A stretch of DNA of 64,000 nt from HRBIN21 sp039630485 (GTDB lineage: Bacteria > Bacteroidota > Ignavibacteria > Kapaibacteriales > HRBIN21), in assembly GCA_039630485.1 (NCBI GenBank), contig JBCNUX010000002.1, positions 9,203 through 73,202 of the forward strand, written 5' to 3'. This document shows positions 41,583 through 49,722 of this stretch, piece by piece. Each line of letters opens with the position of its first letter. The stretch's first letter is position 1. Made by a program: the position numbers and the translations under genes. The notes under the pieces are model-generated. The model saw only the letters and a program-made list of their open reading frames with translations, did no database searches and was not told where the DNA came from.

Positions 41583-42115
41583 GGCGGAGGATCTCCGTCC
41601 CAGTTCGGGGGTAGCAGAATTGGAGTAAAGGCGGGATTCGTGCGGTTGCTGTCCCGCACAGTGCGTGCTAACTGCTGACGATATGCCACTACCTTCTCCA
41701 TCAGCTCAGGACGCTCAGTCGCGAGGATTTGGATAGCAAGCAATCCCGCATTCCGTCCTGCTCCAATCGCAACGGTTGCAACAGGGACTCCTGCTGGCAT
41801 CTGTACAATCGAGAGCAGAGAATCCTGGCCCTGAAGGTGCCGTGACGGGACAGGGACTCCGATAACGGGTAATGGCGAGAATGCTGCCAGCATTCCCGGG
41901 AGATGTGCCGCGCCTCCAGCACCTGCGATGATGACCTTTAATCCCCGGGAGTGGGCCGTCTTGCCGTACCACGCCATATCCCACGGGGTTCGATGGGCCG
42001 AAAGCACTCGCATTTCGTATGGGACGCCGAACTCCTGGCAGACGGCAGCAGCCTCTTGCATGACGACCAGGTCAGATTCGCTCCCCATAACAATTCCAAC
42101 CAGTGGAGTCTGCAT
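41564..42115 (-). CDS. purE: N5-carboxyaminoimidazole ribonucleotide mutase
   Basis: The 183-residue class I PurE converts N5-CAIR to CAIR in purine synthesis. It has VGIVMGSESDLVVMQEAA, YEMRVLSAHRTPWDM, VIIAGAGGAAHLPGMLA, PVPSRHLQGQDSLLSIVQMPAGVPVATVAI and GAGRNAGLLAIQIL, all conserved. The ATG at 42115 starts directly before the conserved strand and lies 1 nt from the engB stop. purK is not in the window. The C-terminal 25 residues are proline-rich and extend beyond the family norm. Confidence 0.94.
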   Translation of the reverse strand: MQTPLVGIVMGSESDLVVMQEAAAVCQEFGVPYEMRVLSAHRTPWDMAWYGKTAHSRGLKVIIAGAGGAAHLPGMLAAFSPLPVIGVPVPSRHLQGQDSLLSIVQMPAGVPVATVAIGAGRNAGLLAIQILATERPELMEKVVAYRQQLARTVRDSNRTNPAFTPILLPPNWDGDPPPWETEQ

Positions 42116-42116
42116 C

Positions 42117-42797
42117 TCAGCTTCTGAGGCTTGGTTCCATGCAGTAGCGGCGAGCAATCCCTAAGAGGGCATCCTGCCCCAAACCTGTTCGAGCTGACGT
42201 CGGCAAGACCTCGACAACATACCGGCAGCGTTGCAGGAGGGACTCCAGCTGCTGCTTACGCTGTAGAACGGCGGTCTGCGACACCTTGTCGCATTTCGTT
42301 AGTACAACGACGAATGGACGGTGGTGGTTTTCTGCTAGTTCCATAATTGCCATGTCCCACGGAGTCGGGTCGTGTCGGCAATCCACCAAGACGCAGACGA
42401 GGCGGAGTTGTTGACGTTGCTCAAGGTATGAGCGAATAAGCTGTGTCCACGACCGGCGCTGTGTCCGTGCGACTGCTGCATAGCCTACTCCGGGGAAATC
42501 GACCCATAGCCACTGGTTCTCGACCAGGTAGAACATTGCCACACGTGTACAGCCGGGCGTTCGACTCACGCGGGCCAATCGCCGCTGCGCTACCAGGGAG
42601 TTCAACAGAGAAGACTTCCCAACATTAGAACGCCCGACGAAGGCAACCTCTGGGTAGGAGGTCTCAGGGAACTGCTTCACAGAGGTGGCACAAGCATACA
42701 GGCGCGCGTGGACCCTTACCCCATCGGGGCTTGGAAAGAGCCCGCTATGAAGCTCTCGAGCTTTGGGCCTCGCTGGTTTCCGTCGCGGCCCAGTCAA
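42117..42797 (-). CDS. engB: Ribosome biogenesis GTPase EngB (YihA/YsxC)
   Basis: The 226-residue GTPase has G1 VAFVGRSNVGKSSLLNSLV, the switch region RTPGCTRVAMFYLV, G3 WVDFPGVGYA and G4 VLTKCDK, matching EngB, which acts in assembly of the large ribosomal subunit. The start is uncertain: the only start codon giving a normal N-terminus is TTG at 42797, overlapping rplQ by 53 nt; a GTG at 42680 gives a protein probably too short at its N-terminus. Position at the end of the ribosomal array suits its job. Confidence 0.9.
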   Translation of the reverse strand: MTGPRRKPARPKARELHSGLFPSPDGVRVHARLYACATSVKQFPETSYPEVAFVGRSNVGKSSLLNSLVAQRRLARVSRTPGCTRVAMFYLVENQWLWVDFPGVGYAAVARTQRRSWTQLIRSYLEQRQQLRLVCVLVDCRHDPTPWDMAIMELAENHHRPFVVVLTKCDKVSQTAVLQRKQQLESLLQRCRYVVEVLPTSARTGLGQDALLGIARRYCMEPSLRS

Positions 42798-43191
42798 CCA
42801 GCTCTATCATCGCCATCCGGGAGCCGTCCCCACGTCGATAGCCTCCCAGCTTGATGATTCGGGTATATCCTCCTGGGCGGTCTATCACCTTCGGTGCGAC
42901 GGCTCCGAAGAGCTCCTGGATGGCTTTTTTGTCGCGAATGAAGCGACCAACCATCCGGCGTTGATGGAGATCTACGGTCCACCCTTCGGGTAGTTGCTGT
43001 TGCTGCTCTCGAATGGCAGCCCGCTTGGCACGGGTGATGAGGCGCTCAACGAAAGGCCGTAGTGCCTTGGCTTTTGCTTCTGTCGTTACGATACGTTTGT
43101 GCAGGATGAGGGCAGTTGCCAAGTGGGTCAGTAGAGCCTTGCGGTGAGATGCCGTCCGTTTGAGCTTCCAGACCTTATCCCGGTGGCGCAT
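42745..43191 (-). CDS. rplQ: 50S ribosomal protein L17
   Basis: The 148-residue protein begins MRHRDKVWKLKRTASHRKAL and contains LATALILHKRIVTTEAKAKALRPFVERLITRAK and the C-terminal GGYTRIIKLGGYRRGDGSRMAMIELV, the L17 signature. A 20-residue insert (EQQQQLPEGWTVDLHQRRMV) sits in the middle and the tail is slightly extended. It binds 23S rRNA near the tunnel exit. It follows rpoA by 24 nt, as in most alpha operons, and its end overlaps the engB start. Confidence 0.96.
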   Translation of the reverse strand: MRHRDKVWKLKRTASHRKALLTHLATALILHKRIVTTEAKAKALRPFVERLITRAKRAAIREQQQQLPEGWTVDLHQRRMVGRFIRDKKAIQELFGAVAPKVIDRPGGYTRIIKLGGYRRGDGSRMAMIELVDWAATETSEAQSSRAS

Positions 43192-43215
43192 GGGCTGTTC
43201 TCCACGTGGTAGGAC

Positions 43216-44214
43216 TTATCGGGCCTTCTCCTCCAGTTCCTCAGGAGTCATTCCCAGTCGTAATCCGTAGAGCTCAAGGGCATGCTGGATTTCCTCTACA
43301 GCCCGCGGTCCAATGCCTCGCTCGCGTTGCAGCTCCTGGGGCTGCCACCGAACGAGTTCGCTAACAGTCTTAATCCCAAGGGAGAGCAATCGGTTGAGTG
43401 TCCGAGCGCTCAGCCCCAAATGTTCCACAGGTGTTGTCAGCAATGCTGTTGCAGGAGCTGCTCCTGTCGCTTCTACTTCAGCTGGAGCGGGACGGGCCTC
43501 TTCTTCTGGAGCCATCACCGCTGGGATCGTGAAGAAGAGCTGCAGGTGCTGCTGTAGGAGCTGAGCTGCTTGGCGAACAGCATCCTGTGCAGTAATACCG
43601 CCGTCGGTCCGGACTTCGAGGATGAGTTTGTCGTAGTCCGTCCGCCGCCCAACTCGGAAGGGCTCAACGTGGAAAGCAACCTGCCGGATAGGGGAGAAGA
43701 GCCCGTCAATGGTGAGCATCCCTACTGGAGCATCCTCTAAGACAATTTCTTCTGCCGGCACGTATCCGCGTCCTCGGACGATACGCAGTTCCGCCTCAAT
43801 CTTGCCATCCTCAGCTATGGTAGCGATGTGGTGCTCTGGATTGAGCACTTCGATCTCAGAGGATGCCCGCTGGATGTCAGCGGCAGTCCACTCGGTTGGC
43901 CCTTGCAGGTTGAGACGGACTCGGACGGGGCGGTCCGGCATTAGCATGCGGAGCCGTACCTGCTTGAGGTTAAGCAGGATTTCCATGACGTCCTCGACGA
44001 CTCCGGGCAGGGTCTGGAACTCATGCTGAACCCCACTGATCCGTACTCCAACGATCGCAGCCCCGGGTATGGAAGAGAACAGCACGCGCCGGAGGGCGTT
44101 TCCAAGGGTTGTCCCATAGCCGCGCTCCAACGGCTGGAGAATGAAGCGAGCATGCGTGGGGGTAGAAGTAGGGTCTATGAGGATACGCTCTGGCATGAGC
44201 AGCTCTGTAGCCAT
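43216..44214 (-). CDS. rpoA: DNA-directed RNA polymerase subunit alpha
   Basis: The 332-residue protein has the N-terminal assembly domain (FILQPLERGYGTTLGNALRRVLFSSIPGAAI, EFQTLPGVVEDVMEILLNLKQVR) and the C-terminal domain with LGLSARTLNRLLSLGIKTVSELV and GIGPRAVEEIQHALELYGL, which contacts activators and upstream DNA. A linker rich in Glu, Ala and Pro (about 240-260) joins them. It follows rpsK directly, with no rpsD between, and precedes rplQ. Confidence 0.97.
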   Translation of the reverse strand: MATELLMPERILIDPTSTPTHARFILQPLERGYGTTLGNALRRVLFSSIPGAAIVGVRISGVQHEFQTLPGVVEDVMEILLNLKQVRLRMLMPDRPVRVRLNLQGPTEWTAADIQRASSEIEVLNPEHHIATIAEDGKIEAELRIVRGRGYVPAEEIVLEDAPVGMLTIDGLFSPIRQVAFHVEPFRVGRRTDYDKLILEVRTDGGITAQDAVRQAAQLLQQHLQLFFTIPAVMAPEEEARPAPAEVEATGAAPATALLTTPVEHLGLSARTLNRLLSLGIKTVSELVRWQPQELQRERGIGPRAVEEIQHALELYGLRLGMTPEELEEKAR

Positions 44215-44246
44215 TGCTGCGGGGGGGTTAGTGGTACCTTATCACG

Positions 44247-44636
44247 TTAGACGCGCCGCCGCCTCGGTGGCCGGCAGCCGTTGTGGGGGATTGGAGTAGC
44301 ATCCACAATGGAGAGGATCTCTAGGCCAGCCTGAGCGACTGCTCGGATAGCCGCTTCCCGACCAGCCCCAGGCCCTTTGACGATGACGTCTACCTTCCGG
44401 AGGCCCATGTCGTAAGCTTCCTTAGCTGCCCGCTCCGCTGCCAACTGCGCTGCGTAGGGGGTGCTCTTCTTGGTCCCTCGGAATCCAACTCGCCCTCCAG
44501 AGGACCAGGTGAGGACATTGCCGTAAGGGTCGGTAACCGTGACGATGGTGTTGTTGAACGTAGCCTGAATATACACCCGACCGTGGGTGTCGGTAACAGT
44601 CTTCTTCTTTGTACGCTTGCCCTTTGGAGCAGCCAT
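44247..44636 (-). CDS. rpsK: 30S ribosomal protein S11
   Basis: The 129-residue protein carries the S11 motifs GRVYIQATFNNTIVTVTDPYGNVLTWSSGGRVGFRGTKKSTPYAAQ and the C-terminal VDATPIPHNGCRPPRRRRV. It lines the mRNA exit platform of the 30S subunit. The gene lies between rpsM (23 nt gap) and rpoA (32 nt gap). Confidence 0.97.
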   Translation of the reverse strand: MAAPKGKRTKKKTVTDTHGRVYIQATFNNTIVTVTDPYGNVLTWSSGGRVGFRGTKKSTPYAAQLAAERAAKEAYDMGLRKVDVIVKGPGAGREAAIRAVAQAGLEILSIVDATPIPHNGCRPPRRRRV

Positions 44637-44659
44637 ATCCCGTTCCCGTGCTGATGAGA

Positions 44660-45037
44660 CTACTTCTTGACAGCCTTCTTCTTCCCAGCGACCGTCTTCC
44701 GCTTCCCCTTACGAGTTCGGGCATTCGTGCGCGTACGCTGTCCTCGGACGGGCAGCCCCATTCGGTGGCGGAGACCACGGTAGCAGCCGATGTCTATGAG
44801 GCGCTTGATGTTCATTTGGACTTCGCTTCGGAGCTGCCCTTCTACTTTGTAGTCCTGGACGACCGAGCGAAGACGAGCAATTTCTGCGTCGGTCCACTCC
44901 ATAACCTTCTTCATCGGGTCCACGTTCGCTCGGTGCAGTACCTCTAACGCCCGTGTCCGGCCAATACCGTAGATGTAGGTCAGTGCGATGAAGCCTCGCT
45001 TGTTCTTCGGCAGGTCTACTCCAGCGATCCGTGCCAT
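44660..45037 (-). CDS. rpsM: 30S ribosomal protein S13
   Basis: The 125-residue protein begins MARIAGVDLPKNKRGFIALT and has the S13 stretches YIYGIGRTRALEVL, RLIDIGCYRGLRHRMGLPVRGQRTRTNARTRKG. It sits at the head of the 30S subunit and contacts the P-site tRNA with its basic tail. It is between rpmJ (23 nt) and rpsK. Confidence 0.97.
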   Translation of the reverse strand: MARIAGVDLPKNKRGFIALTYIYGIGRTRALEVLHRANVDPMKKVMEWTDAEIARLRSVVQDYKVEGQLRSEVQMNIKRLIDIGCYRGLRHRMGLPVRGQRTRTNARTRKGKRKTVAGKKKAVKK

Positions 45038-45060
45038 CGGTGTTCCCTTCCCTCAGTAGC

Positions 45061-45177
45061 TCAACCTTGCCGCTGCTTGAAGCGTGGATTCTTCTTGTTG
45101 ATGATGTAGATGCGCCCCTTCCGGCGCACAACCTTGTCGTCGGGACTGCGGCGCTTGACGGAAGCTTGAACCTTCAT
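45061..45177 (-). CDS. rpmJ: 50S ribosomal protein L36, cysteine-free form
   Basis: This 38-residue protein starts MKVQASVKRR and ends NKKNPRFKQRQG, the typical L36 beginning and end. The zinc ligands of the common form (two cysteines near residue 11-14, another cysteine and a histidine later) are replaced: residues 11-14 read SPDD and the later positions lack Cys. It is the zinc-independent variant seen in some Bacteroidota. It lies between infA and rpsM, which is the standard place, and is short enough to be missed by length filters. Confidence 0.95.
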   Translation of the reverse strand: MKVQASVKRRSPDDKVVRRKGRIYIINKKNPRFKQRQG

Positions 45178-45200
45178 GGTCGCTCTACCAGGACCTGTTC

Positions 45201-45419
45201 CTACTTATACCGGTAGATGATGCGTCCCTTCGTCAGGTCGTAGGGGGATAGCTCCAGTGTGACACGGTCTCCCGGCAGGATCTTGATGTAGTGCAGTCGC
45301 ATCTTGCCAGAGATGTGGGCAATCACTTTATGACCGTTGTCCAACCTGACAACGAACTGTGTTCCTGGCAAGGTCTCTTCGACAACACCGTCGACACGAA
45401 TCGGCTGTTCCTTCGGCAT
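45201..45419 (-). CDS. infA: Translation initiation factor IF-1
   Basis: The 72-residue OB-fold protein shows RVDGVVEETLPGTQFVVRLDNGHKVIAHISGKMR, IKILPGDRVTLELSPYDLTKGRIIYRYK, the complete IF-1 pattern. It binds the A site of the 30S subunit during initiation. It starts 3 nt after map and is followed by rpmJ. Confidence 0.97.
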   Translation of the reverse strand: MPKEQPIRVDGVVEETLPGTQFVVRLDNGHKVIAHISGKMRLHYIKILPGDRVTLELSPYDLTKGRIIYRYK

Positions 45420-45422
45420 GAC

Positions 45423-46205
45423 TTACCAGTGAGTTAGGACGATTGGGGGCGACGCCACTAGGACAGTATGTTCAAAGTGTGCTGCTAGTGAGCCATCAGC
45501 AGTGTAGACAGTCCATCCATCGGCGGCAACACGAACGTCGGGTAGGCCTACAGCGACCATGGGTTCGATGGCAATCGCTTGGCCCGAACGCAGACGCTCG
45601 TTCGGGAAGCGCCACCGTAGGTTGCCTGTTGGGACAAAGTTTGGGATTGATGGGGCCTCATGGAGGCGCCGACCAATCCCATGGCCTGTAAGCTCCCGTA
45701 TGACGGAGCAATTGTGACGCTCAACGTGGTGCTGAATTGCAGCAGCGACATCGTAGACGCGGTTTCCTGGCGTTGCTTGCTCAATCCCTAACCATAAAGC
45801 CTCCTCCGTCACTTGGAGAAGGCGCTCTGCCTCTGCGGAGATGGAGCCAATCCCAACAGTAAAGGCAGCGTCGGCGTAGTAGCTCCCCTTTCGGACTCCG
45901 CAATCTACGGAAACGATCTGCCCCTCTTGCAGTTGCCGTTCAGCGCTTGGCATTCCGTGTACGACCTCGTGGTCGATCGAGATGCAGAGAGTGTAGGGGT
46001 AGCGGCGCCCTTCTACTACGTACCCCTTGAAGGCAGGTTCTGCGCCCTGAGAGCGTATTAGCTCTTCCGCAAGTTGATCCAGTTCTAGCGTGCTTTTTCC
46101 TGGACGAAGCTCTTTGCGGATCTGCTGTAGAACGGTGGAGAGCACATGGGCTGCCTGCTCTAGGCCTTGGTACCTGGAAGTCAGTATTGCCGGGAAAGAC
46201 CTCAT
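45423..46205 (-). CDS. map: Methionine aminopeptidase, type I
   Basis: The 260-residue enzyme removes the initiator methionine from nascent proteins. Metal and catalytic motifs are CISIDHEVVHGMP, IVSVDCGVRKGSYYADAAFTVG, ELTGHGIGRRLHEAPSIPNF, AIAIEPMVAVGLPDV and AHFEHTVLV, in family order. Its ATG overlaps the secY stop by one base (TAATG), and infA follows at once. The secY-map-infA-rpmJ order, with no adk, is common in Bacteroidota. Confidence 0.96.
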   Translation of the reverse strand: MRSFPAILTSRYQGLEQAAHVLSTVLQQIRKELRPGKSTLELDQLAEELIRSQGAEPAFKGYVVEGRRYPYTLCISIDHEVVHGMPSAERQLQEGQIVSVDCGVRKGSYYADAAFTVGIGSISAEAERLLQVTEEALWLGIEQATPGNRVYDVAAAIQHHVERHNCSVIRELTGHGIGRRLHEAPSIPNFVPTGNLRWRFPNERLRSGQAIAIEPMVAVGLPDVRVAADGWTVYTADGSLAAHFEHTVLVASPPIVLTHW

Positions 46206-47560
46206 TAGTAACCTCGGACTACGCCGACGCCTCGGCCTCGGAGTCGACCGCTCTTCATGAATCCGTCGTAGTGTCGCATGAGTAGATGTGACTCAATCTG
46301 CTGCAGTGTATCGAGGGCAACCCCGACGATGATGAGGAGACTTGTCCCTCCAAAGAATGAGGCTAACTCAGAGGGGACACTCAGCACATTGTGCACGAAG
46401 ACCGGCAGAATAGCCACAACGGCTAGGAAGAGTGCTCCCGGCAACGTAATCCTCGTTAGGACTCGGTCTATGTATTCAGCAGTTGGGGCTCCTGGACGAA
46501 TGCCAGGGATGAAGCCGCCTTGCTTCTTGATTGTGTCTGCAACCTCCCGTGGGTTGAACACAATGGCCGTGTAGAAGTAGGCGAAGAAGACAATCATGAC
46601 GCTGTACAGGATTGCATACAGGAAGGAGCGCTCACTGAATAGAGCGGCCAGAGTTTCCAGGAATCGGCTTTCGGGGAAGAAGGTGTAGATGGTCGCAGGA
46701 ATGAAGAGGATTGCCTGTGCAAACACGATCGGCATCACACCTGCGGAATTGACACGTAGGGGGAGGTATTGGGTTGTCCCGCCGTAAACCTTGCGGCCTA
46801 CTACGCGGCGGGCATACTGCACAGGGATGCGCCGGATGCCTTGGGTAACGTAGACCACAGCCGTTACAATTCCCGCCAGCAGGGCCAAGAGGATGATGTC
46901 AGTTACCCACAGTCGAGAACCAACGCTGATGAGCTGGATCTCTTGGGCGATTGCCACCGGTAATGCGGCAATAATCCCGATGAAGAGGATCAACGAGATG
47001 CCGTTGCCAATCCCCCGCTCTGTAATCTGTTCCCCGAGCCACATAAGGAAGATGGTCCCAGCAGTCATAAACACGATGGCGCTGAGAGTAAAGCCAATGC
47101 CCGGATGGGGAACGACAGGGCCGCCGTTGGGCACCTGCATGCTAGATAACTTGATGCTGACACCCCATGCCTGTAGAGCAGCGATGAAGACCGTCAAGAC
47201 ACGGGTATACTGGTTGATTTTGCGACGGCCCTCCTCACCTTCACGCTGGAGACGCTGGACTTCTGGGATAACGACTGCGGCCAACTGGAGGATAATCGAG
47301 GCGGAGATGTACGGCATGATGCCAAGGGCAAAGATGGCAGCATTCGAGAAGGCGCCTCCGACAAAGAGGTCGTAAAGCCCAAAGAGGGTGTTATCCATGC
47401 CCAACCCAGCAACCTGCTGGAGGGCTTGGACATCAATGCCTGGGAGCGTGATATGGCTGCCTATGCGGACGACAACGAGAACCCCTAGCGTGAAGAGGAT
47501 GCGCTGGCGTAGCTCTTCGATATGCCAGATGTTCCGCAGTGTCTCAACGAACCGTGCCAT
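46205..47560 (-). CDS. secY: Protein translocase subunit SecY
   Basis: The 451-residue protein has ten membrane helices and begins with a cytoplasmic stretch and LRQRILFTLGVLVVVRIGSHITLPGID. Other signatures are NAAIFALGIMPYISASIILQL, RKINQYTRVLTV, GNGISLILFIGI and NPREVADTIKKQGGFIPGIRPG. It forms the channel for protein export and membrane insertion. The start overlaps the end of rplO by 17 nt, so they are translationally linked. Confidence 0.97.
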   Translation of the reverse strand: MARFVETLRNIWHIEELRQRILFTLGVLVVVRIGSHITLPGIDVQALQQVAGLGMDNTLFGLYDLFVGGAFSNAAIFALGIMPYISASIILQLAAVVIPEVQRLQREGEEGRRKINQYTRVLTVFIAALQAWGVSIKLSSMQVPNGGPVVPHPGIGFTLSAIVFMTAGTIFLMWLGEQITERGIGNGISLILFIGIIAALPVAIAQEIQLISVGSRLWVTDIILLALLAGIVTAVVYVTQGIRRIPVQYARRVVGRKVYGGTTQYLPLRVNSAGVMPIVFAQAILFIPATIYTFFPESRFLETLAALFSERSFLYAILYSVMIVFFAYFYTAIVFNPREVADTIKKQGGFIPGIRPGAPTAEYIDRVLTRITLPGALFLAVVAILPVFVHNVLSVPSELASFFGGTSLLIIVGVALDTLQQIESHLLMRHYDGFMKSGRLRGRGVGVVRGY

Positions 47561-48020
47561 AGGAGACTACCTTTCCGCCGGCCGACATGATTTTCTGTTG
47601 GGCGGTTGCAGAGAAGTGGTGGGCATGCACTTCCAGGGCCGTCTGTAGCTCGCCATCACCTAGAATTTTGACTGGCCTCCTGCTACGTACGACGCCGAGC
47701 TCGTAGAGCAGTTCTGGGGTAACGACTGTCCCTGGGCTCAGGCGCCCCTGGTCTACGAGCTCCTGCAGTCGTCCAACGTTGACCTCTTGGTACTCCACCC
47801 GTAGCGGGTTGCGGAAGCCACGCTTCGGCACTCGGCGGTGCAAGGGCATCTGCCCGCCCTCGAAGCCTGGAGGCTGCGAGAAGCCGGCCCGAGATTTGTG
47901 CCCTTTGTGTCCTCGCGTTGCTGTCCGGCCATGTCCAGAGCCGACACCGCGTCCGACACGCTTTGGGCGCTTGCGCGATCCAGGAGCTGGACGAAGAGAG
48001 CCGATGTGGAATGCTGTCAT
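47544..48020 (-). CDS. rplO: 50S ribosomal protein L15
   Basis: The 158-residue protein has the glycine- and arginine-rich N-terminus KRVGRGVGSGHGRTATRGHKGH and FEGGQMPLHRRVPKRGF, which mark L15, followed by a globular domain with VTPELLYELGVV and VKILGDGEL. It binds 23S rRNA early in assembly. It starts inside rpmD by 4 nt (ATGA) and overlaps secY by 17 nt. Confidence 0.96.
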   Translation of the reverse strand: MTAFHIGSLRPAPGSRKRPKRVGRGVGSGHGRTATRGHKGHKSRAGFSQPPGFEGGQMPLHRRVPKRGFRNPLRVEYQEVNVGRLQELVDQGRLSPGTVVTPELLYELGVVRSRRPVKILGDGELQTALEVHAHHFSATAQQKIMSAGGKVVSYGTVR

Positions 48021-48214
48021 TCTGCCCCCTCCTTAACCTCCTCTACTCGTACCAGATGCTTCACCACGGCAATCATACCCTCGATCTGAGGATTCTTCGG
48101 TTGCACGACACTCCAGTTGGGGCGTCCCAGTCCCAAGGCCCGGATTGTACGCTTCTGTTTTTCGTTCGCACCGATGATACTACGCACCTGCGTTATCTTG
48201 AGCTTGACTCCCAT
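48017..48214 (-). CDS. rpmD: 50S ribosomal protein L30
   Basis: The 65-residue protein starts MGVKLKITQVRSIIGANEKQ and contains TIRALGLGRPNWSVVQPKNPQIEGMI, the L30 pattern. The ATG at 48214 gives normal length; a longer frame to 48280 would add 22 residues inside rpsE with no similarity. It overlaps the end of rpsE by 35 nt. Confidence 0.94.
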   Translation of the reverse strand: MGVKLKITQVRSIIGANEKQKRTIRALGLGRPNWSVVQPKNPQIEGMIAVVKHLVRVEEVKEGAE

Positions 48215-48746
48215 CACGGCCTCGACTATGGAGTAACTTCTCAACCGGTATCCCAAGGCGTCGTGCAACAGAGTGGGCATCCTCCAACATCATGAGAGCC
48301 TTAAGAGTTGCCTTGACGACGTTATGAGGATTCGTTGAGCCAAGGCACTTCGTCAGCACATCCTGTACTCCAGCCAGCTCTAATACAGCTCGGACCCCGC
48401 CTGCGGCAATTACACCTGTACCTCGGGCAGCCGGGCGCAACAGCACTTTAGCAGCCTTGTACTTGGCGTAGACTTCGTGCGGGATCGTGGTCCCGGAGAG
48501 TTGGACCTTGATGATGCTTTTCCGGGCTGCTTCCGTCGCCTTAGCAACAGCGTCTGTAACTTCACCTGCCTTCCCCATCCCGAACCCTACGTGCCCCTTA
48601 CCGTCGCCGACGACGACAAGGGCAGTGAAGCTGAAGCGACGCCCTCCGGCAACAACTTTTGCTGTCCGACCAACGTACACTAGCTTCTCCTTGAGCTCCA
48701 GTTCTGTCGGTATACGGAGCCTTGGAGTTTTAATGAAGCGTCCCAT
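48180..48746 (-). CDS. rpsE: 30S ribosomal protein S5
   Basis: The 188-residue protein has the double-stranded RNA-binding N-domain LKEKLVYVGRTAKVVAGGRRFSFTALVVVGDGKGHVGFG and the C-domain with ARGTGVIAAGGVRAVLELAGVQDVLTKCLGSTNPHNVV. It is at the mRNA entry helicase of the 30S subunit and affects fidelity. A C-terminal extension runs into the rpmD start. Confidence 0.97.
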   Translation of the reverse strand: MGRFIKTPRLRIPTELELKEKLVYVGRTAKVVAGGRRFSFTALVVVGDGKGHVGFGMGKAGEVTDAVAKATEAARKSIIKVQLSGTTIPHEVYAKYKAAKVLLRPAARGTGVIAAGGVRAVLELAGVQDVLTKCLGSTNPHNVVKATLKALMMLEDAHSVARRLGIPVEKLLHSRGRDGSQAQDNAGA

Positions 48747-48774
48747 TGGCGTGTTTGCTGAGCATGTCCGACTA

Positions 48775-49155
48775 TTAGAACTGCAATCCTGCTTGGCGAG
48801 CGGCCTCGGCTAACGCTTTGACTCGGCCATGATACTTGTAGCCGTTGCGGTCAAAGACAACTGCATGGATCCCAGCTTTCAAAGCCCGTTCAGCTAAGGC
48901 GCGTCCCACTACTTGCGCCTGGGCCACCTTTGGACGTACCGACGAGACCTCTGCTCGGAGTTCCCGATCCATAGTAGAGGCTGAAACCAACGTGTGGCCC
49001 TGAGTGTCGTCAATGATCTGCGCGTAGATGTGCTTGAGACTACGGTGGACCGTTAGTCGCGGACGCTCTGGGGTTCCGAAGACCTTCTTCCGCACCCGTA
49101 GTTTGCGCCGCAGGCGCCTCTTCTGCCTCTTCTTCTGCTGGCACCGAATATCCAT
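48775..49155 (-). CDS. rplR: 50S ribosomal protein L18
   Basis: The 126-residue protein has a basic N-terminus (KKRQKRRLRRKLRVRKKVFG), then TPERPRLTVHRSLKHIYAQIIDD and the closing GIHAVVFDRNGYKYHGRVKALAEAAR, as in L18, which binds 5S rRNA. It is between rplF (12 nt) and rpsE (28 nt). Confidence 0.97.
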   Translation of the reverse strand: MDIRCQQKKRQKRRLRRKLRVRKKVFGTPERPRLTVHRSLKHIYAQIIDDTQGHTLVSASTMDRELRAEVSSVRPKVAQAQVVGRALAERALKAGIHAVVFDRNGYKYHGRVKALAEAARQAGLQF

Positions 49156-49167
49156 GGCTCCGTTTAT

Positions 49168-49710
49168 TTACCGACCTGCTGCCTTACCTGCTTTCCGTCG
49201 GATGTATTCGCCTTCATAGCGGATTCCTTTGCCTTTGTATGGTTCAGGCGGGCGGATAGCACGGATGCGCGCAGCGACTTCCCCCACGAGCTGTTTATCA
49301 ATACCAGACACCTGGATGACATTTGGTGCTGGGACCGCTATCGAGATGCCTTCTGGTGGGATGAAGAGGACCGGGTGGGAGTAACCAATAGTCAACAGCA
49401 ACCGGTTCTGTCCTCGCAGCTCTGCACGGTAGCCGATACCCTCTATCTGGAGCGTTCGTGTGAAGCCAGTTGTTACCCCTTGGACAGCCGAAGCTGCCAG
49501 AGCTCGGGCCAAGCCGTGAGCGGCTCGGACCTTCTTCTCGTCACTCTGCCGAGAGAAGTGGAGCTTTCCCTCCCGATAATCGCATTGGATCCCAGCTAAT
49601 AGGGGGACCTGGAGCTCTCCCTTGGGCCCACGAATTCGCAGGGCATCCGAGAGGATCTCTACTTGCACACCAGCCGGTATGGGGAGCGGTCTCTTTCCAA
49701 TCCGCGACAT
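49168..49710 (-). CDS. rplF: 50S ribosomal protein L6
   Basis: The 180-residue protein begins MSRIGKRPLPIPAGVQVEIL and has two repeated domains with GVTTGFTRTLQIEGIGYRA and the C-terminal IRAIRPPEPYKGKGIRYEGEYIRRKAGK, which is diagnostic of L6. It lies near the factor-binding site of the 50S subunit. It follows rpsH by 12 nt. Confidence 0.97.
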   Translation of the reverse strand: MSRIGKRPLPIPAGVQVEILSDALRIRGPKGELQVPLLAGIQCDYREGKLHFSRQSDEKKVRAAHGLARALAASAVQGVTTGFTRTLQIEGIGYRAELRGQNRLLLTIGYSHPVLFIPPEGISIAVPAPNVIQVSGIDKQLVGEVAARIRAIRPPEPYKGKGIRYEGEYIRRKAGKAAGR

Positions 49711-49722
49711 AGCTGAAGCTCC

